Assembly (NCBI RefSeq): GCF_002746455.1
Contig: NZ_NWUW01000038.1
Coordinates: 1-35,290 of the forward strand
Length of the DNA: 35,290 nucleotides
Direction: 5' to 3'
Origin: Bacillus fungorum
GTDB lineage: Bacteria > Bacillota > Bacilli > Bacillales > Bacillaceae_G
The notes below the pieces were generated by a model. It ran no database searches. It saw nothing but the letters and a program-made list of their open reading frames with translations, and was not told the origin of the DNA. Shown here piece after piece: positions 6,385 to 16,245 of the stretch; the first letter of the stretch is position 1, and every line of letters begins with the position of its first letter. The position numbers and the translations under genes were made by a program.

Positions 6385-8502
6385 ATGAAGAAAGTAAAGT
6401 GGACTTTATTAGGTGGGTTAGCAACGGTAGTAGTAGCGATTGTACTGTATAAACTTATCGTGTTAGCTGGTGGCTATATGATGGATGAAAAGCAGCTCGT
6501 TTTCCACTCTTCATCACGTATTGTTGACCAGGAAGGAAAAGAAATTACGAAATTATACGTAGAAAATAGAGATCTCGTACCGATCGAGCAAATTCCGAAA
6601 TATGTGCAGCAGTCATTTATTGCGGTGGAAGATTCTCGTTTTTATGAGCATCAAGGGATTGATTATCCATCAATACTTCGTGCTCTTTATAAAGATACGC
6701 TAGCTGGGGAAAAAATAGAGGGCGGTAGTACCATTACACAACAACTGGCTAAAAACGTCTTTTTAACTCGTGAAAAAATATTTACGCGTAAATTGAAGGA
6801 AGTCGCAATTTCCCTTCAACTCGAGCAAAAATATACGAAGCAGCAAATTCTTGAAATGTATATGAATCATATTTATTTTGGCCATGGGGCTTACGGTATT
6901 CAAGCAGCAGCAAAGTTGTATTTTAATAAAAATGTAGAGGATTTAACAGTAGAAGAAGGGGCAATGCTTGCAGGTCTTCCGAAGTCGCCAAATGGATATT
7001 CACCGTATTTCTCTCCAGAGAAGAGTAAAGAACGCCGTGATCTCGTATTGTCACTTATGCATAAACAAGGCTATTTGACTGCCGAAGAAAGCGTACGTTA
7101 TCAAGGAAAGACAATTGCTCTATATAAAAACTTAGACGAGAATGAACTCGCATATATGCCGTATATTGATATGGTCATAGATGAAGCTTCTCGTTTATAC
7201 GGGTTGTCTCATCAAGAAGTACTTCGCGGAGGATATACATTTGTCGTGCCGATGGATGAAAAGGTTCAAAAGGTAGCATATAACCAGTTTCAAGATGCGC
7301 GGAATTTCCCTGGTAAAGAAAATGGGGCGCAAGGTGCTTTTTTATTAATGGATAATCGTACGGGCGGAATTAAAGCTGCGATTGGAGGAAGAAAGTATGT
7401 CCCGAGAGGGTTTAATCGTGTTTTCGCAAAAAGACAGCCAGGTTCTGTACTAAAACCACTTATCGTCTATGCACCAGCACTTGAAACGAAAAAGTATAAT
7501 CCGTATTCTTTATTAACAAATGAAAGACATTCTTTTGAAGGCTATGAACCTCGGAACTATAACCGTGAATATTCGAAAGAAATAACGATGTACGATGCGA
7601 TTTTAGAGTCAGCAAACGTACCAGCAGTGTCTTTATTAAATGAGTTAGGGGTAGAAGAAGGAAAGCAATATTTAGAGAAAGGAAATGTTCATATTGCAGA
7701 CGCTGGGTTAAGTACAGCGCTTGGCGGGCTGAAAAGTGGTGTTTCACCATTTGATCTTGTGAAAATGTATCGTGCGTTTTTAGCGAATGGTGATATTATT
7801 GAGCCGCACGTTATTGATAAAGTGTTAAATAGACACGGCGCAGTCATTGGAGAATCGCCAAAAGTAGAAACGAAAATTTTCTCGAAACAAACGGCATGGT
7901 ACATGACGAAAATGTTAGAAGGAGTTGTGAAGGAAGGAACAGCGAAAGCGGGTGTATATAACGGGGCGTTAGCTGGGAAAACAGGTACAACTTCCTTACC
8001 CAATGATGATAATGGATCTAGAGATATGTGGTTCGTTGGCTATACGCCAAATTTAGTAGGAGCTGTTTGGATTGGTTATGACCGCACAGATAAAGAACAT
8101 CAATTGCAAGGAGAAAGTGCGTCAGCAACGAAATTGTTTAAGAAAATTTTAACGAAGGCAAATGTAGAACAGAAAGAGCAGTTTATGAAACCAGAAGGTG
8201 TGGAAACAATCGGTGCTCCGATTCGGCTGCGCAAAATTGAAGATGTGAAAGTGAAATTAGCATTTAGCCCTTTCGGTTTATTTAAAGCGAAATTAAGCTG
8301 GACACCACTTCCAGATGAAAGAATTATGTATCGTATTTATAGAGTGGAAAACGGAATTCATACGCATGTAGGCACTGTAAATGGTGCCGGGGAATATGAG
8401 GAAAAGTTTGTTAACATCTTTTCAAAACCGAGTTTTTACGTTGTACCATATAACACACAAACGAACCGTGAAGGAGAAAAGTCAAAAGTAGCTAAACCAT
8501 AG
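6385..8502 (+). CDS. pbpF: Class A penicillin-binding protein PbpF (PBP2C type)
   Basis: A bifunctional peptidoglycan synthase that polymerises glycan strands and cross-links stem peptides outside the membrane. From the chosen ATG at 6385 (site AAGAAGG seven bases upstream) it has 705 residues. There is one N-terminal membrane helix (about 6-28), then a GT51 glycosyltransferase domain with catalytic Glu82 in EDSRFYEHQGID and GGSTITQQLAKN. The transpeptidase domain has the active serine in SVLK (354-357), SAN (409-411) and KTGT (532-535). The open frame extends upstream to 6274, but that part would read through the hmoB promoter region and lacks a ribosome binding site. Length and neighbours match B. 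subtilis PbpF (714 aa), a vegetative/forespore enzyme. No clear terminator follows before hemE. Confidence 0.93.
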   Translation: MKKVKWTLLGGLATVVVAIVLYKLIVLAGGYMMDEKQLVFHSSSRIVDQEGKEITKLYVENRDLVPIEQIPKYVQQSFIAVEDSRFYEHQGIDYPSILRALYKDTLAGEKIEGGSTITQQLAKNVFLTREKIFTRKLKEVAISLQLEQKYTKQQILEMYMNHIYFGHGAYGIQAAAKLYFNKNVEDLTVEEGAMLAGLPKSPNGYSPYFSPEKSKERRDLVLSLMHKQGYLTAEESVRYQGKTIALYKNLDENELAYMPYIDMVIDEASRLYGLSHQEVLRGGYTFVVPMDEKVQKVAYNQFQDARNFPGKENGAQGAFLLMDNRTGGIKAAIGGRKYVPRGFNRVFAKRQPGSVLKPLIVYAPALETKKYNPYSLLTNERHSFEGYEPRNYNREYSKEITMYDAILESANVPAVSLLNELGVEEGKQYLEKGNVHIADAGLSTALGGLKSGVSPFDLVKMYRAFLANGDIIEPHVIDKVLNRHGAVIGESPKVETKIFSKQTAWYMTKMLEGVVKEGTAKAGVYNGALAGKTGTTSLPNDDNGSRDMWFVGYTPNLVGAVWIGYDRTDKEHQLQGESASATKLFKKILTKANVEQKEQFMKPEGVETIGAPIRLRKIEDVKVKLAFSPFGLFKAKLSWTPLPDERIMYRIYRVENGIHTHVGTVNGAGEYEEKFVNIFSKPSFYVVPYNTQTNREGEKSKVAKP

Positions 8503-8691
8503 TTTTTCTCTGTGTTATAATAAGAATGTTATGAAAATAGTAAGCGTTTTTACGAATGTTTGTGTCAATTTAATGAACAACGTACATAATATTATGCATT
8601 TTGTTTTTACAAGCTGTATAGTAAAAAAAGATAAATATCGGAATAGAACGTATTTAGAGCAAAAGCATTGGCAAGGAAGGGAGCAAGGGTC

Positions 8692-9738
8692 TTGGTAAGA
8701 ACTATAAATGAGACATTTTTAAAAGCATGTAGGGGGGAACATACAGAGTATGTACCAGCATGGTATATGCGTCAAGCAGGTCGTTCGCAGCCGGAATATA
8801 GAAAGATAAAAGAAAAGTATTCTTTATTTGAAATTACACACAATCCAGAGTTATGTGCTTACGTTACAAAGCTACCAGTTGATCAATATAATGTAGACGC
8901 AGCAATTCTGTATAAAGATATTATGTCACCACTACCTGCAATCGGTGTGGATGTAGAAATTAAATCAGGCATTGGCCCAGTTATTGATAATCCAATCCGT
9001 TCTTTACAAGACGTAGAAAAACTAGGAGAAATCAATCCAGAAGATGACGTACCGTACATATTAGATACGATTCGTTTATTAACGACTGAAATGCTAGACG
9101 TACCGTTAATCGGTTTTTCAGGAGCTCCATTTACATTAGCGAGCTATATGATTGAAGGCGGTCCATCTCGTAATTATCATAATACGAAAGCGTTCATGTA
9201 TGCAGAGCCGAAAGCTTGGTTCGCTTTAATGGATAAGCTAGCAGATATGGTTATTACATATTTAAAAGCGCAAATTAATGCCGGAGCAAAAGCAGTTCAA
9301 ATTTTCGATTCTTGGGTTGGAACAGTAAATGTAGCAGATTACCGCGTATTTATTAAACCAGCAATGGAGCGTATTTTTGCAGAAGTTCGTACGATGGGCG
9401 TTCCGATGATTATGCACGGCGTAGGAGCTGCACACTTAGTGAATGAATGGCACGACTTACCTCTTGATGTAGTAGGCTTAGATTGGCGCTTACCGATCGA
9501 AGAGGCACGCGCACGCGGCGTTCATAAGGCGGTACAAGGTAATATGGACCCGTCATTCTTACTTGCGCCATGGTCTGTTATTGAAGAGCACGTAAAAGCT
9601 ATTTTAGATCAAGGGATGAAGCAGCCAGGTTATATCTTTAACTTAGGACACGGTGTATTCCCAGAAGTAAATCCAGATACATTAAAACGTTTAACTACAT
9701 TTATTCATGAATACTCTAAAGGGCAGTTAGCGAAGTAA
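8692..9738 (+). CDS. hemE: Uroporphyrinogen decarboxylase HemE
   Basis: Converts uroporphyrinogen III to coproporphyrinogen III by removing four carboxyl groups, in the cytoplasm. The 348-residue product has the signature PAWYMRQAGRSQPEYR near the N-terminus, GFSGAPFTLASYM in the middle, and FNLGHGVFPEVNPD near the end. The start is the TTG at 8692, not the earlier TTG at 8668, because GGAAGGGAG at 8674-8682 falls between them with ideal spacing to the second. It is the first gene of hemE-hemH-hemY, with a 14-base gap to hemH. The 189-base leader holds an inverted repeat TTTTTAC/GTAAAAA at 8604-8627. Confidence 0.97.
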   Translation: MVRTINETFLKACRGEHTEYVPAWYMRQAGRSQPEYRKIKEKYSLFEITHNPELCAYVTKLPVDQYNVDAAILYKDIMSPLPAIGVDVEIKSGIGPVIDNPIRSLQDVEKLGEINPEDDVPYILDTIRLLTTEMLDVPLIGFSGAPFTLASYMIEGGPSRNYHNTKAFMYAEPKAWFALMDKLADMVITYLKAQINAGAKAVQIFDSWVGTVNVADYRVFIKPAMERIFAEVRTMGVPMIMHGVGAAHLVNEWHDLPLDVVGLDWRLPIEEARARGVHKAVQGNMDPSFLLAPWSVIEEHVKAILDQGMKQPGYIFNLGHGVFPEVNPDTLKRLTTFIHEYSKGQLAK

Positions 9739-9752
9739 AGGAGCATTGCTGT

Positions 9753-10688
9753 ATGAAAAAGAAAATTGGTTTGCTTGTAATGGCATACGGAACGCCATAT
9801 AAAGAAGAAGATATTGAACGTTACTATACACATATTCGTAGAGGAAGAAAGCCAAGTCCTGAAATGCTAGAAGATTTAACAGAGCGTTACCGTGCAATTG
9901 GTGGTATTTCGCCTTTAGCTACTATTACATTAGAGCAAGCTAAGAAGTTAGAGAAGCGTTTAAATGAAGTGCAAGATGAAGTAGAGTACCATATGTATCT
10001 TGGCTTAAAACATATTGAACCGTTCATTGAAGATGCAGTGAAAGATATGCATAACGACGGTATACAAGATGCAATCGCACTTGTTCTTGCGCCGCACTAT
10101 TCTACGTTTAGCGTAAAATCATACGTTGGACGAGCGCAAGAAGAAGCTGAGAAACTTGGAAACTTAACAATTCACGGAATTGACAGCTGGTATAAAGAAC
10201 CGAAATTTATCCAGTACTGGGTTGATGCAGTGAAAGGTATATATAACGGTATGTCAGAAGCAGAACGTGAAGAAGCAGTATTAATCGTATCTGCTCATAG
10301 CTTACCAGAGAAAATTATTGCAATGGGCGATCCATATCCAGATCAATTAAATGAAACAGCGGACTATATTGCAAGAGGTGCAGAAGTAGCAAACTATGCA
10401 GTAGGCTGGCAAAGTGCAGGAAACACACCAGATCCTTGGATTGGTCCAGATGTACAAGATTTAACGAGAGAACTAAATGAAAAGTACGGTTATACTTCAT
10501 TTGTCTACGCACCAGTTGGATTTGTTGCGGAGCATTTAGAAGTTTTATATGACAACGACTTTGAGTGTAAAGTGGTAACAGATGAAATTGGCGCGAAATA
10601 TTATCGTCCAGAAATGCCAAATGTATCGGACGCATTCATTGATTGCTTAACAGATGTTGTATTAAAGAAAAAAGAATCTGTATTGTAA
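9753..10688 (+). CDS. hemH: Coproporphyrin III ferrochelatase HemH (CpfC)
   Basis: Inserts ferrous iron into coproporphyrin III, the penultimate step of the haem route used by Gram-positive bacteria. The protein has 311 residues, like B. subtilis HemH (310). It opens with KKKIGLLVMAYGTPY, carries SAHSLPEK with the metal-site His182 (His183 in B. subtilis), and has the second metal-binding region VGFVAEHLEVLYDND. It lies between hemE and hemY with short gaps. ATG start with AAAGGAG about nine bases upstream. B. cereus-group genomes usually carry a second ferrochelatase elsewhere, so this would be one paralogue. Confidence 0.96.
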   Translation: MKKKIGLLVMAYGTPYKEEDIERYYTHIRRGRKPSPEMLEDLTERYRAIGGISPLATITLEQAKKLEKRLNEVQDEVEYHMYLGLKHIEPFIEDAVKDMHNDGIQDAIALVLAPHYSTFSVKSYVGRAQEEAEKLGNLTIHGIDSWYKEPKFIQYWVDAVKGIYNGMSEAEREEAVLIVSAHSLPEKIIAMGDPYPDQLNETADYIARGAEVANYAVGWQSAGNTPDPWIGPDVQDLTRELNEKYGYTSFVYAPVGFVAEHLEVLYDNDFECKVVTDEIGAKYYRPEMPNVSDAFIDCLTDVVLKKKESVL

Positions 10689-10707
10689 GAAGAAAGGGGG
10701 AGCATGC

Positions 10708-12129
10708 TTGAGGAAAAAAGTTGTAATCATCGGCGGTGGCATCACAGGATTAACAACAATGTATAACTTACAAAAAGATATTCGTGACAAGAACTTGCCG
10801 ATTGATACATTACTGATAGAAGCATCGGGTAAACTTGGCGGGAAAATTCAAACCGTTCGAAAAGATGGATTTACAATTGAACGCGGACCGGATTCTTTCT
10901 TAGCACGAAAAGAAAGTGCAGCTAGATTAGCGAAAGAATTAGGTCTTGGCAATGAACTTGTAAATAATAAGGCCGGTCAATCATTTATCCTCGTAAACAA
11001 TCGGTTACATAAAATGCCGAGCGGATCAATGATGGGAATTCCAACGCAAATTACGCCGTTTCTATTTTCCGGGCTGTTCTCCCCAATTGGTAAACTAAGA
11101 GCTGGTTTTGATCTGTTAATGCCGAGGTCAAAGCCAGTATCTGACCAATCACTCGGGCATTTTTTCAGACATCGCCTTGGCAACGAAGTGGTTGAAAACT
11201 TAATAGAACCGTTACTATCGGGTATTTATGCAGGGGATATTGATGAAATGAGCTTAATGTCAACATTCCCGCAAATGTATCAAATTGAGCAGAAACATCG
11301 CAGTATTTCACTCGGTATGCGTACGCTCGCTCCGAAAGAAGAGAAAGCTGAACCGAAAAAAGGAATCTTCCAAACAGTGAAAACAGGTTTAGAATCTATC
11401 GTAGAATCTCTCGAATCAAAGATGCATGAAGGTACGATAATAAAGGGAACTCGCATTGAAAAAGTTGCAAAACAGGGTGATGGCTATACGATTACTCTTA
11501 GTAACGGGAAAGAAATAGAAGTGGACGCGGTCGTAGTGGCAAGCTCACATAAAGTATTGCCGTCTATGTTTGCGCAGTATAAGCAATTTCGTTTCTTCCG
11601 CCACATTCCATCCACATCAGTTGCGAATGTGGCAATGGCTTTCCCGAAATCAGCCATTCAGCGCGATATTGATGGTACAGGATTTGTCGTATCTCGAAAT
11701 AGTGACTACACAATTACAGCATGTACGTGGACACATAAAAAATGGCCACATACAACGCCAGAAGGAAAAACGCTTCTTCGATGTTACGTTGGACGACCTG
11801 GTGATGAAGCAGTTGTCGAACAAACAGAAGAGGAACTCGTTCAGCTCGTACTAGAAGACTTACGAAAGACGATGGATATTACAGAGGATCCAGAGTTTAC
11901 AGTCGTAAGCCGCTGGAAAGAAGCAATGCCCCAATATACAGTAGGCCATAACGAGCGAATGAAGAAACTCACAACATTTATGGAGAAAGAGTTGCCAGGT
12001 ATATACTTGGCAGGTAGTTCTTACGCTGGTTCTGGTCTTCCGGACTGTATTGATCAAGGTGAGAAAGCTGCAAAGCGTGTACTATCTCATTTGGAGAAAG
12101 TAATGGAGACGGAATTAATCGCACAATAA
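10708..12129 (+). CDS. hemY: Coproporphyrinogen III oxidase HemY (CgoX)
   Basis: An FAD enzyme that oxidises coproporphyrinogen III to coproporphyrin III, the substrate of the ferrochelatase encoded just upstream. The 473-residue product starts with the dinucleotide-binding motif VVIIGGGITGLTTMYNL and ends with the conserved IYLAGSSYAGSGLPDCIDQG that contacts the flavin. The start is TTG 10708, placed by AAAGGGGGAG at 10693-10702; an ATG at 10704 is in another frame. Older annotation calls this family protoporphyrinogen oxidase. It is the last gene of the operon and is closed by a strong terminator. Confidence 0.96.
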   Translation: MRKKVVIIGGGITGLTTMYNLQKDIRDKNLPIDTLLIEASGKLGGKIQTVRKDGFTIERGPDSFLARKESAARLAKELGLGNELVNNKAGQSFILVNNRLHKMPSGSMMGIPTQITPFLFSGLFSPIGKLRAGFDLLMPRSKPVSDQSLGHFFRHRLGNEVVENLIEPLLSGIYAGDIDEMSLMSTFPQMYQIEQKHRSISLGMRTLAPKEEKAEPKKGIFQTVKTGLESIVESLESKMHEGTIIKGTRIEKVAKQGDGYTITLSNGKEIEVDAVVVASSHKVLPSMFAQYKQFRFFRHIPSTSVANVAMAFPKSAIQRDIDGTGFVVSRNSDYTITACTWTHKKWPHTTPEGKTLLRCYVGRPGDEAVVEQTEEELVQLVLEDLRKTMDITEDPEFTVVSRWKEAMPQYTVGHNERMKKLTTFMEKELPGIYLAGSSYAGSGLPDCIDQGEKAAKRVLSHLEKVMETELIAQ

Positions 12130-12131
12130 AG

Positions 12132-12168
12132 TGAAACGCCTTCAACTATATTGAAGGCGTTTCTTTTA
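12132..12168 (+). terminator. Terminator of hemEHY
   Basis: GAAACGCCTTCAA pairs with TTGAAGGCGTTTC across a five-base loop, followed by TTTTATT. On the other strand it may also serve the convergent DUF4026-like gene. Confidence 0.93.
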
Positions 12169-12181
12169 TTATATAAAACAC

Positions 12182-13534
12182 TTATTCACCAATAAACATA
12201 TATAAGTTATTTGGCTTTATAACGGCATCTCCTGCATAAATAACCCATTCTGTTAAGTTATCAAAATCTAAATGATAACTATTTCCTTCACTCATATCTT
12301 CTATAAAATATGGTTCATTAATGAGTATTCCTTGAATGAAATCTTCCGTAATATCTTGCATTTCAAACCACATATGTTCACTTTTTCCTTCTTCATAGGA
12401 AACACCAAACTTAGCGAGAAAACGAAACTCTTCATTTGATTGTTCAATTTGAAAAATGTTGCTGAAATACCCGAAAGTATTTTTTGCATTGTAAGCCATA
12501 CGAGCCGTTTCGCTATTTGTTTTATAGAACATGAGCCCTGTAGCTTCCTCGTGTTCTTTGAAAAAGCTTTCGATATATTCTTCTGAAGTATCAAATCTGA
12601 ACAAGAGAACAGATGGCGATTGATGGTATTCATCTCGGTCATCCATCCCGCCTAAGAATGTGTTTTGTGCATCAATTGGCTGTAGCTTTACTTCTCCATC
12701 CTCAATTGAGGATAGTCGATCCATACTCGTTTTATGTCCGATATAAGATAAGCCTTTTTCCCACGGAACAGCTACTGTATGTATAGAACCTTGCTGACTA
12801 TGTGCGATAACGATAGGCTCATTCATTGGGACTTGGCCATTCTCAACCGCATTATTAGCAAATGTTTGAAAGAGGTCACCAATGCCGTAATAGGAAGAAA
12901 TGCGATTTGGAATCATTAATTCTATTTCTGTTACGCCCGCTCTTAAAAGGCCGTGTGTATGAAACCAATATTGCGTAGGCTCACCTTCTTTATCGTTCTC
13001 ATAAACAGAATGAATAACGTATAAGTCAGGAATGTCAGGAAATAATTCATTTTCAACGTGATATTCAATATAGCTTCTAGATATCACCTTCATTGCTGCA
13101 CTTGAATCGATTACGAATAACAAATCTGGGGCGAGGTTCCATAAAAATTGTATTTGCTGGAAAAAGCAGTCCAGTACATCGCCTACAAATAGCGTACGAG
13201 TGAAAATTTCAGTGCCGAAAGCCGCATCTTCAAAATTACGATCTACGATTGTAGAATCTTGTCTATTGTACATTTTATATTCTTCTGGGTCGTTCGCCTC
13301 ATCAATATGCAGTTCATACGGTATGGTTGTTTCACCCATATGTAACTCGACAATAAGGCTTGTCTCATCACTATAAACAATTTTTAACTCATCAACTTTA
13401 GTAGCGATGGTTTCTAGCCGTTGTTTTAACTGCTCAATTGTAATTCTAGTTGGTGTAACAGCAATCATATCTGAAAAATGACGTTCTAATGTTCCATTCA
13501 TAGCTGCGCGGTATGTTTCTGTTTGTACTTCCAT
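12182..13534 (-). CDS. DUF4026-like cytoplasmic protein
   Basis: A 450-residue acidic protein without signal peptide or membrane helices. I believe it belongs to the uncharacterised DUF4026 family on the basis of length and phrases such as YWFHTHGLLRAGVTEIEL and SWEKGLSYIG-like segments in the second half, but this is from memory. The ATG at 13534 is preferred over the TTG at 13552 because GGGAGTGA lies seven bases before it. It is convergent with hemEHY and divergent from the nuclease gene. It starts an accessory block that separates hemY from yhgD, genes that adjoin in B. subtilis. No function can be assigned. Confidence 0.75.
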   Translation of the reverse strand: MEVQTETYRAAMNGTLERHFSDMIAVTPTRITIEQLKQRLETIATKVDELKIVYSDETSLIVELHMGETTIPYELHIDEANDPEEYKMYNRQDSTIVDRNFEDAAFGTEIFTRTLFVGDVLDCFFQQIQFLWNLAPDLLFVIDSSAAMKVISRSYIEYHVENELFPDIPDLYVIHSVYENDKEGEPTQYWFHTHGLLRAGVTEIELMIPNRISSYYGIGDLFQTFANNAVENGQVPMNEPIVIAHSQQGSIHTVAVPWEKGLSYIGHKTSMDRLSSIEDGEVKLQPIDAQNTFLGGMDDRDEYHQSPSVLLFRFDTSEEYIESFFKEHEEATGLMFYKTNSETARMAYNAKNTFGYFSNIFQIEQSNEEFRFLAKFGVSYEEGKSEHMWFEMQDITEDFIQGILINEPYFIEDMSEGNSYHLDFDNLTEWVIYAGDAVIKPNNLYMFIGE

Positions 13535-13774
13535 CCAATCACTCCCATTCAAATGAATACATTTTACAGGTCAAGTAAATTTCGATATTTCTGTTTTTTC
13601 TCTTCCATATTATAAAACGCATTCGTAGAAGGTGTAAAATTATTATTTTGTATTATAGTTTGAAAACGAGTAAATTAGATTAATTTTTTGTAAAACTTGT
13701 CGAAATTCCGTTCTATATAAAGAATCATTTGTTATGATAGACATGCTGAGAAAATATGAAATAAGGAGAGGAAA

Positions 13775-16141
13775 ATGGCTGTGAAGAAATTATTAAGTGT
13801 CTTTTTATCATTTATGCTATTGCTTTCATTTACTGGAACTTTAGCGCAGGCAGAAGAAACGACTTCTATGTCAGTAGAAAGAGCAATTCAAGTATTTAAG
13901 CAGCAAGGGAAAACGAAGGGGATAGTGGAAGGATATATCGTTGGATATACGCAAAGTCCTTCTAAATACACGAAAGATCCGGCTAAGTTTGATGATACAA
14001 ACGTAGCAGTTGCCGATTCACCAAATGAAACGAATCCAGACAAAATCATGCCTGTTCAGTTGCCAAAAGGCGATGTGAGATCGGCAGTGAATGTGAAAGA
14101 TCATCCTGAAAATATCGGGAAGAAAGTTAGTTTAACAGGGACGCTTGAATTATATTTTAGTAGCCCAGGTTTAAAATCGGTAACAGCTCATAAGTTTCAA
14201 GGAGAAGGACAAAACCGTGTTAGCGATGTAGTAGCTTCGCCTGGTGGCGGAGAAATTGCGAAGGGCACGGCGGTAACATTAACAACGAATACTGAAGGAG
14301 CAACAATCTACTATACGTTAGATGGCTCTAACCCTACAAATAAAAGTGTTCGTTATAACAAACAAATCGTATTGAATGAAAATAGTGTAATTAAAGCAAT
14401 CGCAGAGAAAGAAGGGCTTACTTCTTCAGCGATTTCAACATTTTCATTTATTATCGTAAACAATGAACTGGTTCGTATTCATGATATTCAAGGGAAATCA
14501 CATATTTCTCCTTACAACGGGAAGAAAGTATACAATGTGGAAGGCGTTGTCACAGCGCTAGATAAAAATGGTTTTTATATAGAAGACAATCAGCCAGATA
14601 ATGATCCAGCTACTTCAGAAGGTATGTACGTATACAAAAAAGATGCAAATGTAGCAGTAGGAGATCTTATTCAAGTTGATGGAGTAGTAGAAGAATATGT
14701 TGGACCTGGATATGCAGAAAGGTTTGAAACAGACTTAACGACGACGGAAATTAAGGCGAGCCGCATTGCTGTAATCGCAAAAGATCAGTCTTTACCAGCA
14801 CCGATTGTACTTGGAGAAAACGGTGTGAAAATCCCTGATCAAATTATCGATAATGATGCATTCGGTTTATTTGATCCAAATGAAGATGCAATCGACTTTT
14901 ATGAAAGTATAGAAGGTATGCGCGTTACGATGCCAACGCCAAAAATTATTGCCCCTCAGAAAAACGGTAATTTATATGTAACAGTAGAAAATGGCGGAAA
15001 TAAAGTAGTAACGAAATATGGCACACCTGTATTAGATGAAAATCAATTAAACCCAGAGCGTCTATCTGTAAAAGTCCCTCGTGATTATGTAGCAAAAGTA
15101 GGAGATACTTTCACTGGAGATATAACAGGAGTAGTCGGATATGATTACGGTTCGTTCCGCATTGCGCCAATAACGGAATTACCATCTGTAGTAGACGGCG
15201 GATTTAAGCAAGTAGGGGCAAATATTCAGCCGCGTCTTGATAAGTTAACAGTTGCTACATATAACATTGAAAACTTCTCGGCGAATAAAAAAGAAACAAC
15301 AGATGAAAAAGTAAAAGCGTTAGCGTATTCTATTAAATACAATTTAAAAATGCCAGATATTATCGGTGTAGAGGAAATGCAAGATAATAACGGTACGATT
15401 AATGATGGTACAACAGATGCTTCATTAAGCGCAAAACGTATTATTGATGCGGTGCTAGAAATTCGCGGGCCAAAGTATGAGTATGTAGAAATTGCTCCGC
15501 ATAATAATCTAGACGGTGGAGCGCCAGGAGCGAATATTCGCGTCGGTTTCTTCTATAACCCATCACGCGTGAAATTGGCAGCAGTACCGAAGTTACTTGA
15601 TAAAAATGTCGTTCGTATTGGAGACGAAAACCCATTGTTTGAAAGTACACGTAAACCACTTGCGGCAGAATTTACATTCCAAGGACAAAACGTTGTCGTC
15701 GTTGCCAATCACTTAAACTCAAAACTAGGAGATGCAACGCCATTTGGAAAAGTACAACCGCTCGTATTAAAAAGTGAAGAAAAACGAGTTCAATTAGCAC
15801 AAGAAGTAAACAATTTCGTACAAGGTATTCAGAAAAAAAACACGAATGCACCAGTTGTTGTGTTAGGGGATATGAACGATTTTGAGTTCGCTAAACCACT
15901 AAAAGCACTAGAAGGAACAATCTTGAAAAATATGTTAAACACAGTGCCGAAAGAAAACCGCTACACGTACATTCATGAAGGAAATGCACAAGTGTTAGAT
16001 CATATTTTAGTAACAAACAACATCGCACCGCACACAATTGTAGATTCTGTACACTTAAACTCAAACATTATGAAAGAACATGGACGTGTAAGTGACCACG
16101 ACCCAGTTCTTGCTCAAATTGATTTGAAGAAAGCTTCTTAA
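13775..16141 (+). CDS. Secreted multidomain endonuclease/exonuclease/phosphatase-family nuclease
   Basis: A 788-residue exported protein with a signal peptide cleaved about after AQA (residue 26). The domains in order are an OB-like domain (about 30-145, IVEGYIVGYTQSPSK), a chitobiase C-terminal-like beta domain (about 147-225, TIYYTLDGSNPT), an OB-fold like that of B. subtilis YhcR (about 235-480), and an EEP phosphoesterase domain (about 490-785). EEP residues are visible: YNIENF, GVEEMQD (metal Glu), NHLNS, GDMNDFEF, and SDHDPV near the end (catalytic His). It probably hydrolyses extracellular DNA. Unlike YhcR it has no LPXTG anchor or second nuclease domain, so it should be released. ATG start with AAGGAGAGG upstream; terminator downstream. 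Confidence 0.88.
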   Translation: MAVKKLLSVFLSFMLLLSFTGTLAQAEETTSMSVERAIQVFKQQGKTKGIVEGYIVGYTQSPSKYTKDPAKFDDTNVAVADSPNETNPDKIMPVQLPKGDVRSAVNVKDHPENIGKKVSLTGTLELYFSSPGLKSVTAHKFQGEGQNRVSDVVASPGGGEIAKGTAVTLTTNTEGATIYYTLDGSNPTNKSVRYNKQIVLNENSVIKAIAEKEGLTSSAISTFSFIIVNNELVRIHDIQGKSHISPYNGKKVYNVEGVVTALDKNGFYIEDNQPDNDPATSEGMYVYKKDANVAVGDLIQVDGVVEEYVGPGYAERFETDLTTTEIKASRIAVIAKDQSLPAPIVLGENGVKIPDQIIDNDAFGLFDPNEDAIDFYESIEGMRVTMPTPKIIAPQKNGNLYVTVENGGNKVVTKYGTPVLDENQLNPERLSVKVPRDYVAKVGDTFTGDITGVVGYDYGSFRIAPITELPSVVDGGFKQVGANIQPRLDKLTVATYNIENFSANKKETTDEKVKALAYSIKYNLKMPDIIGVEEMQDNNGTINDGTTDASLSAKRIIDAVLEIRGPKYEYVEIAPHNNLDGGAPGANIRVGFFYNPSRVKLAAVPKLLDKNVVRIGDENPLFESTRKPLAAEFTFQGQNVVVVANHLNSKLGDATPFGKVQPLVLKSEEKRVQLAQEVNNFVQGIQKKNTNAPVVVLGDMNDFEFAKPLKALEGTILKNMLNTVPKENRYTYIHEGNAQVLDHILVTNNIAPHTIVDSVHLNSNIMKEHGRVSDHDPVLAQIDLKKAS

Positions 16142-16149
16142 ATAGTTGT

Positions 16150-16186
16150 AAAAGAACGCTTAGAGATATACTGAGCGTTCTTTTTC
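16150..16186 (+). terminator. Terminator of the nuclease gene
   Basis: AAAGAACGCT pairs with AGCGTTCTTT across a 13-base loop and runs into TTTTTC. Confidence 0.9.
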
Positions 16187-16245
16187 TGTAAAAATCATGT
16201 TAAAATTAATTGAAAATTCGGTTTTTTATAATGAGGAGGTTAAAG

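Noticed and set aside
11570..11854. Plus-strand frame inside hemY
   Set aside because: It overlaps a well-supported enzyme gene in another frame and has no ribosome binding site.
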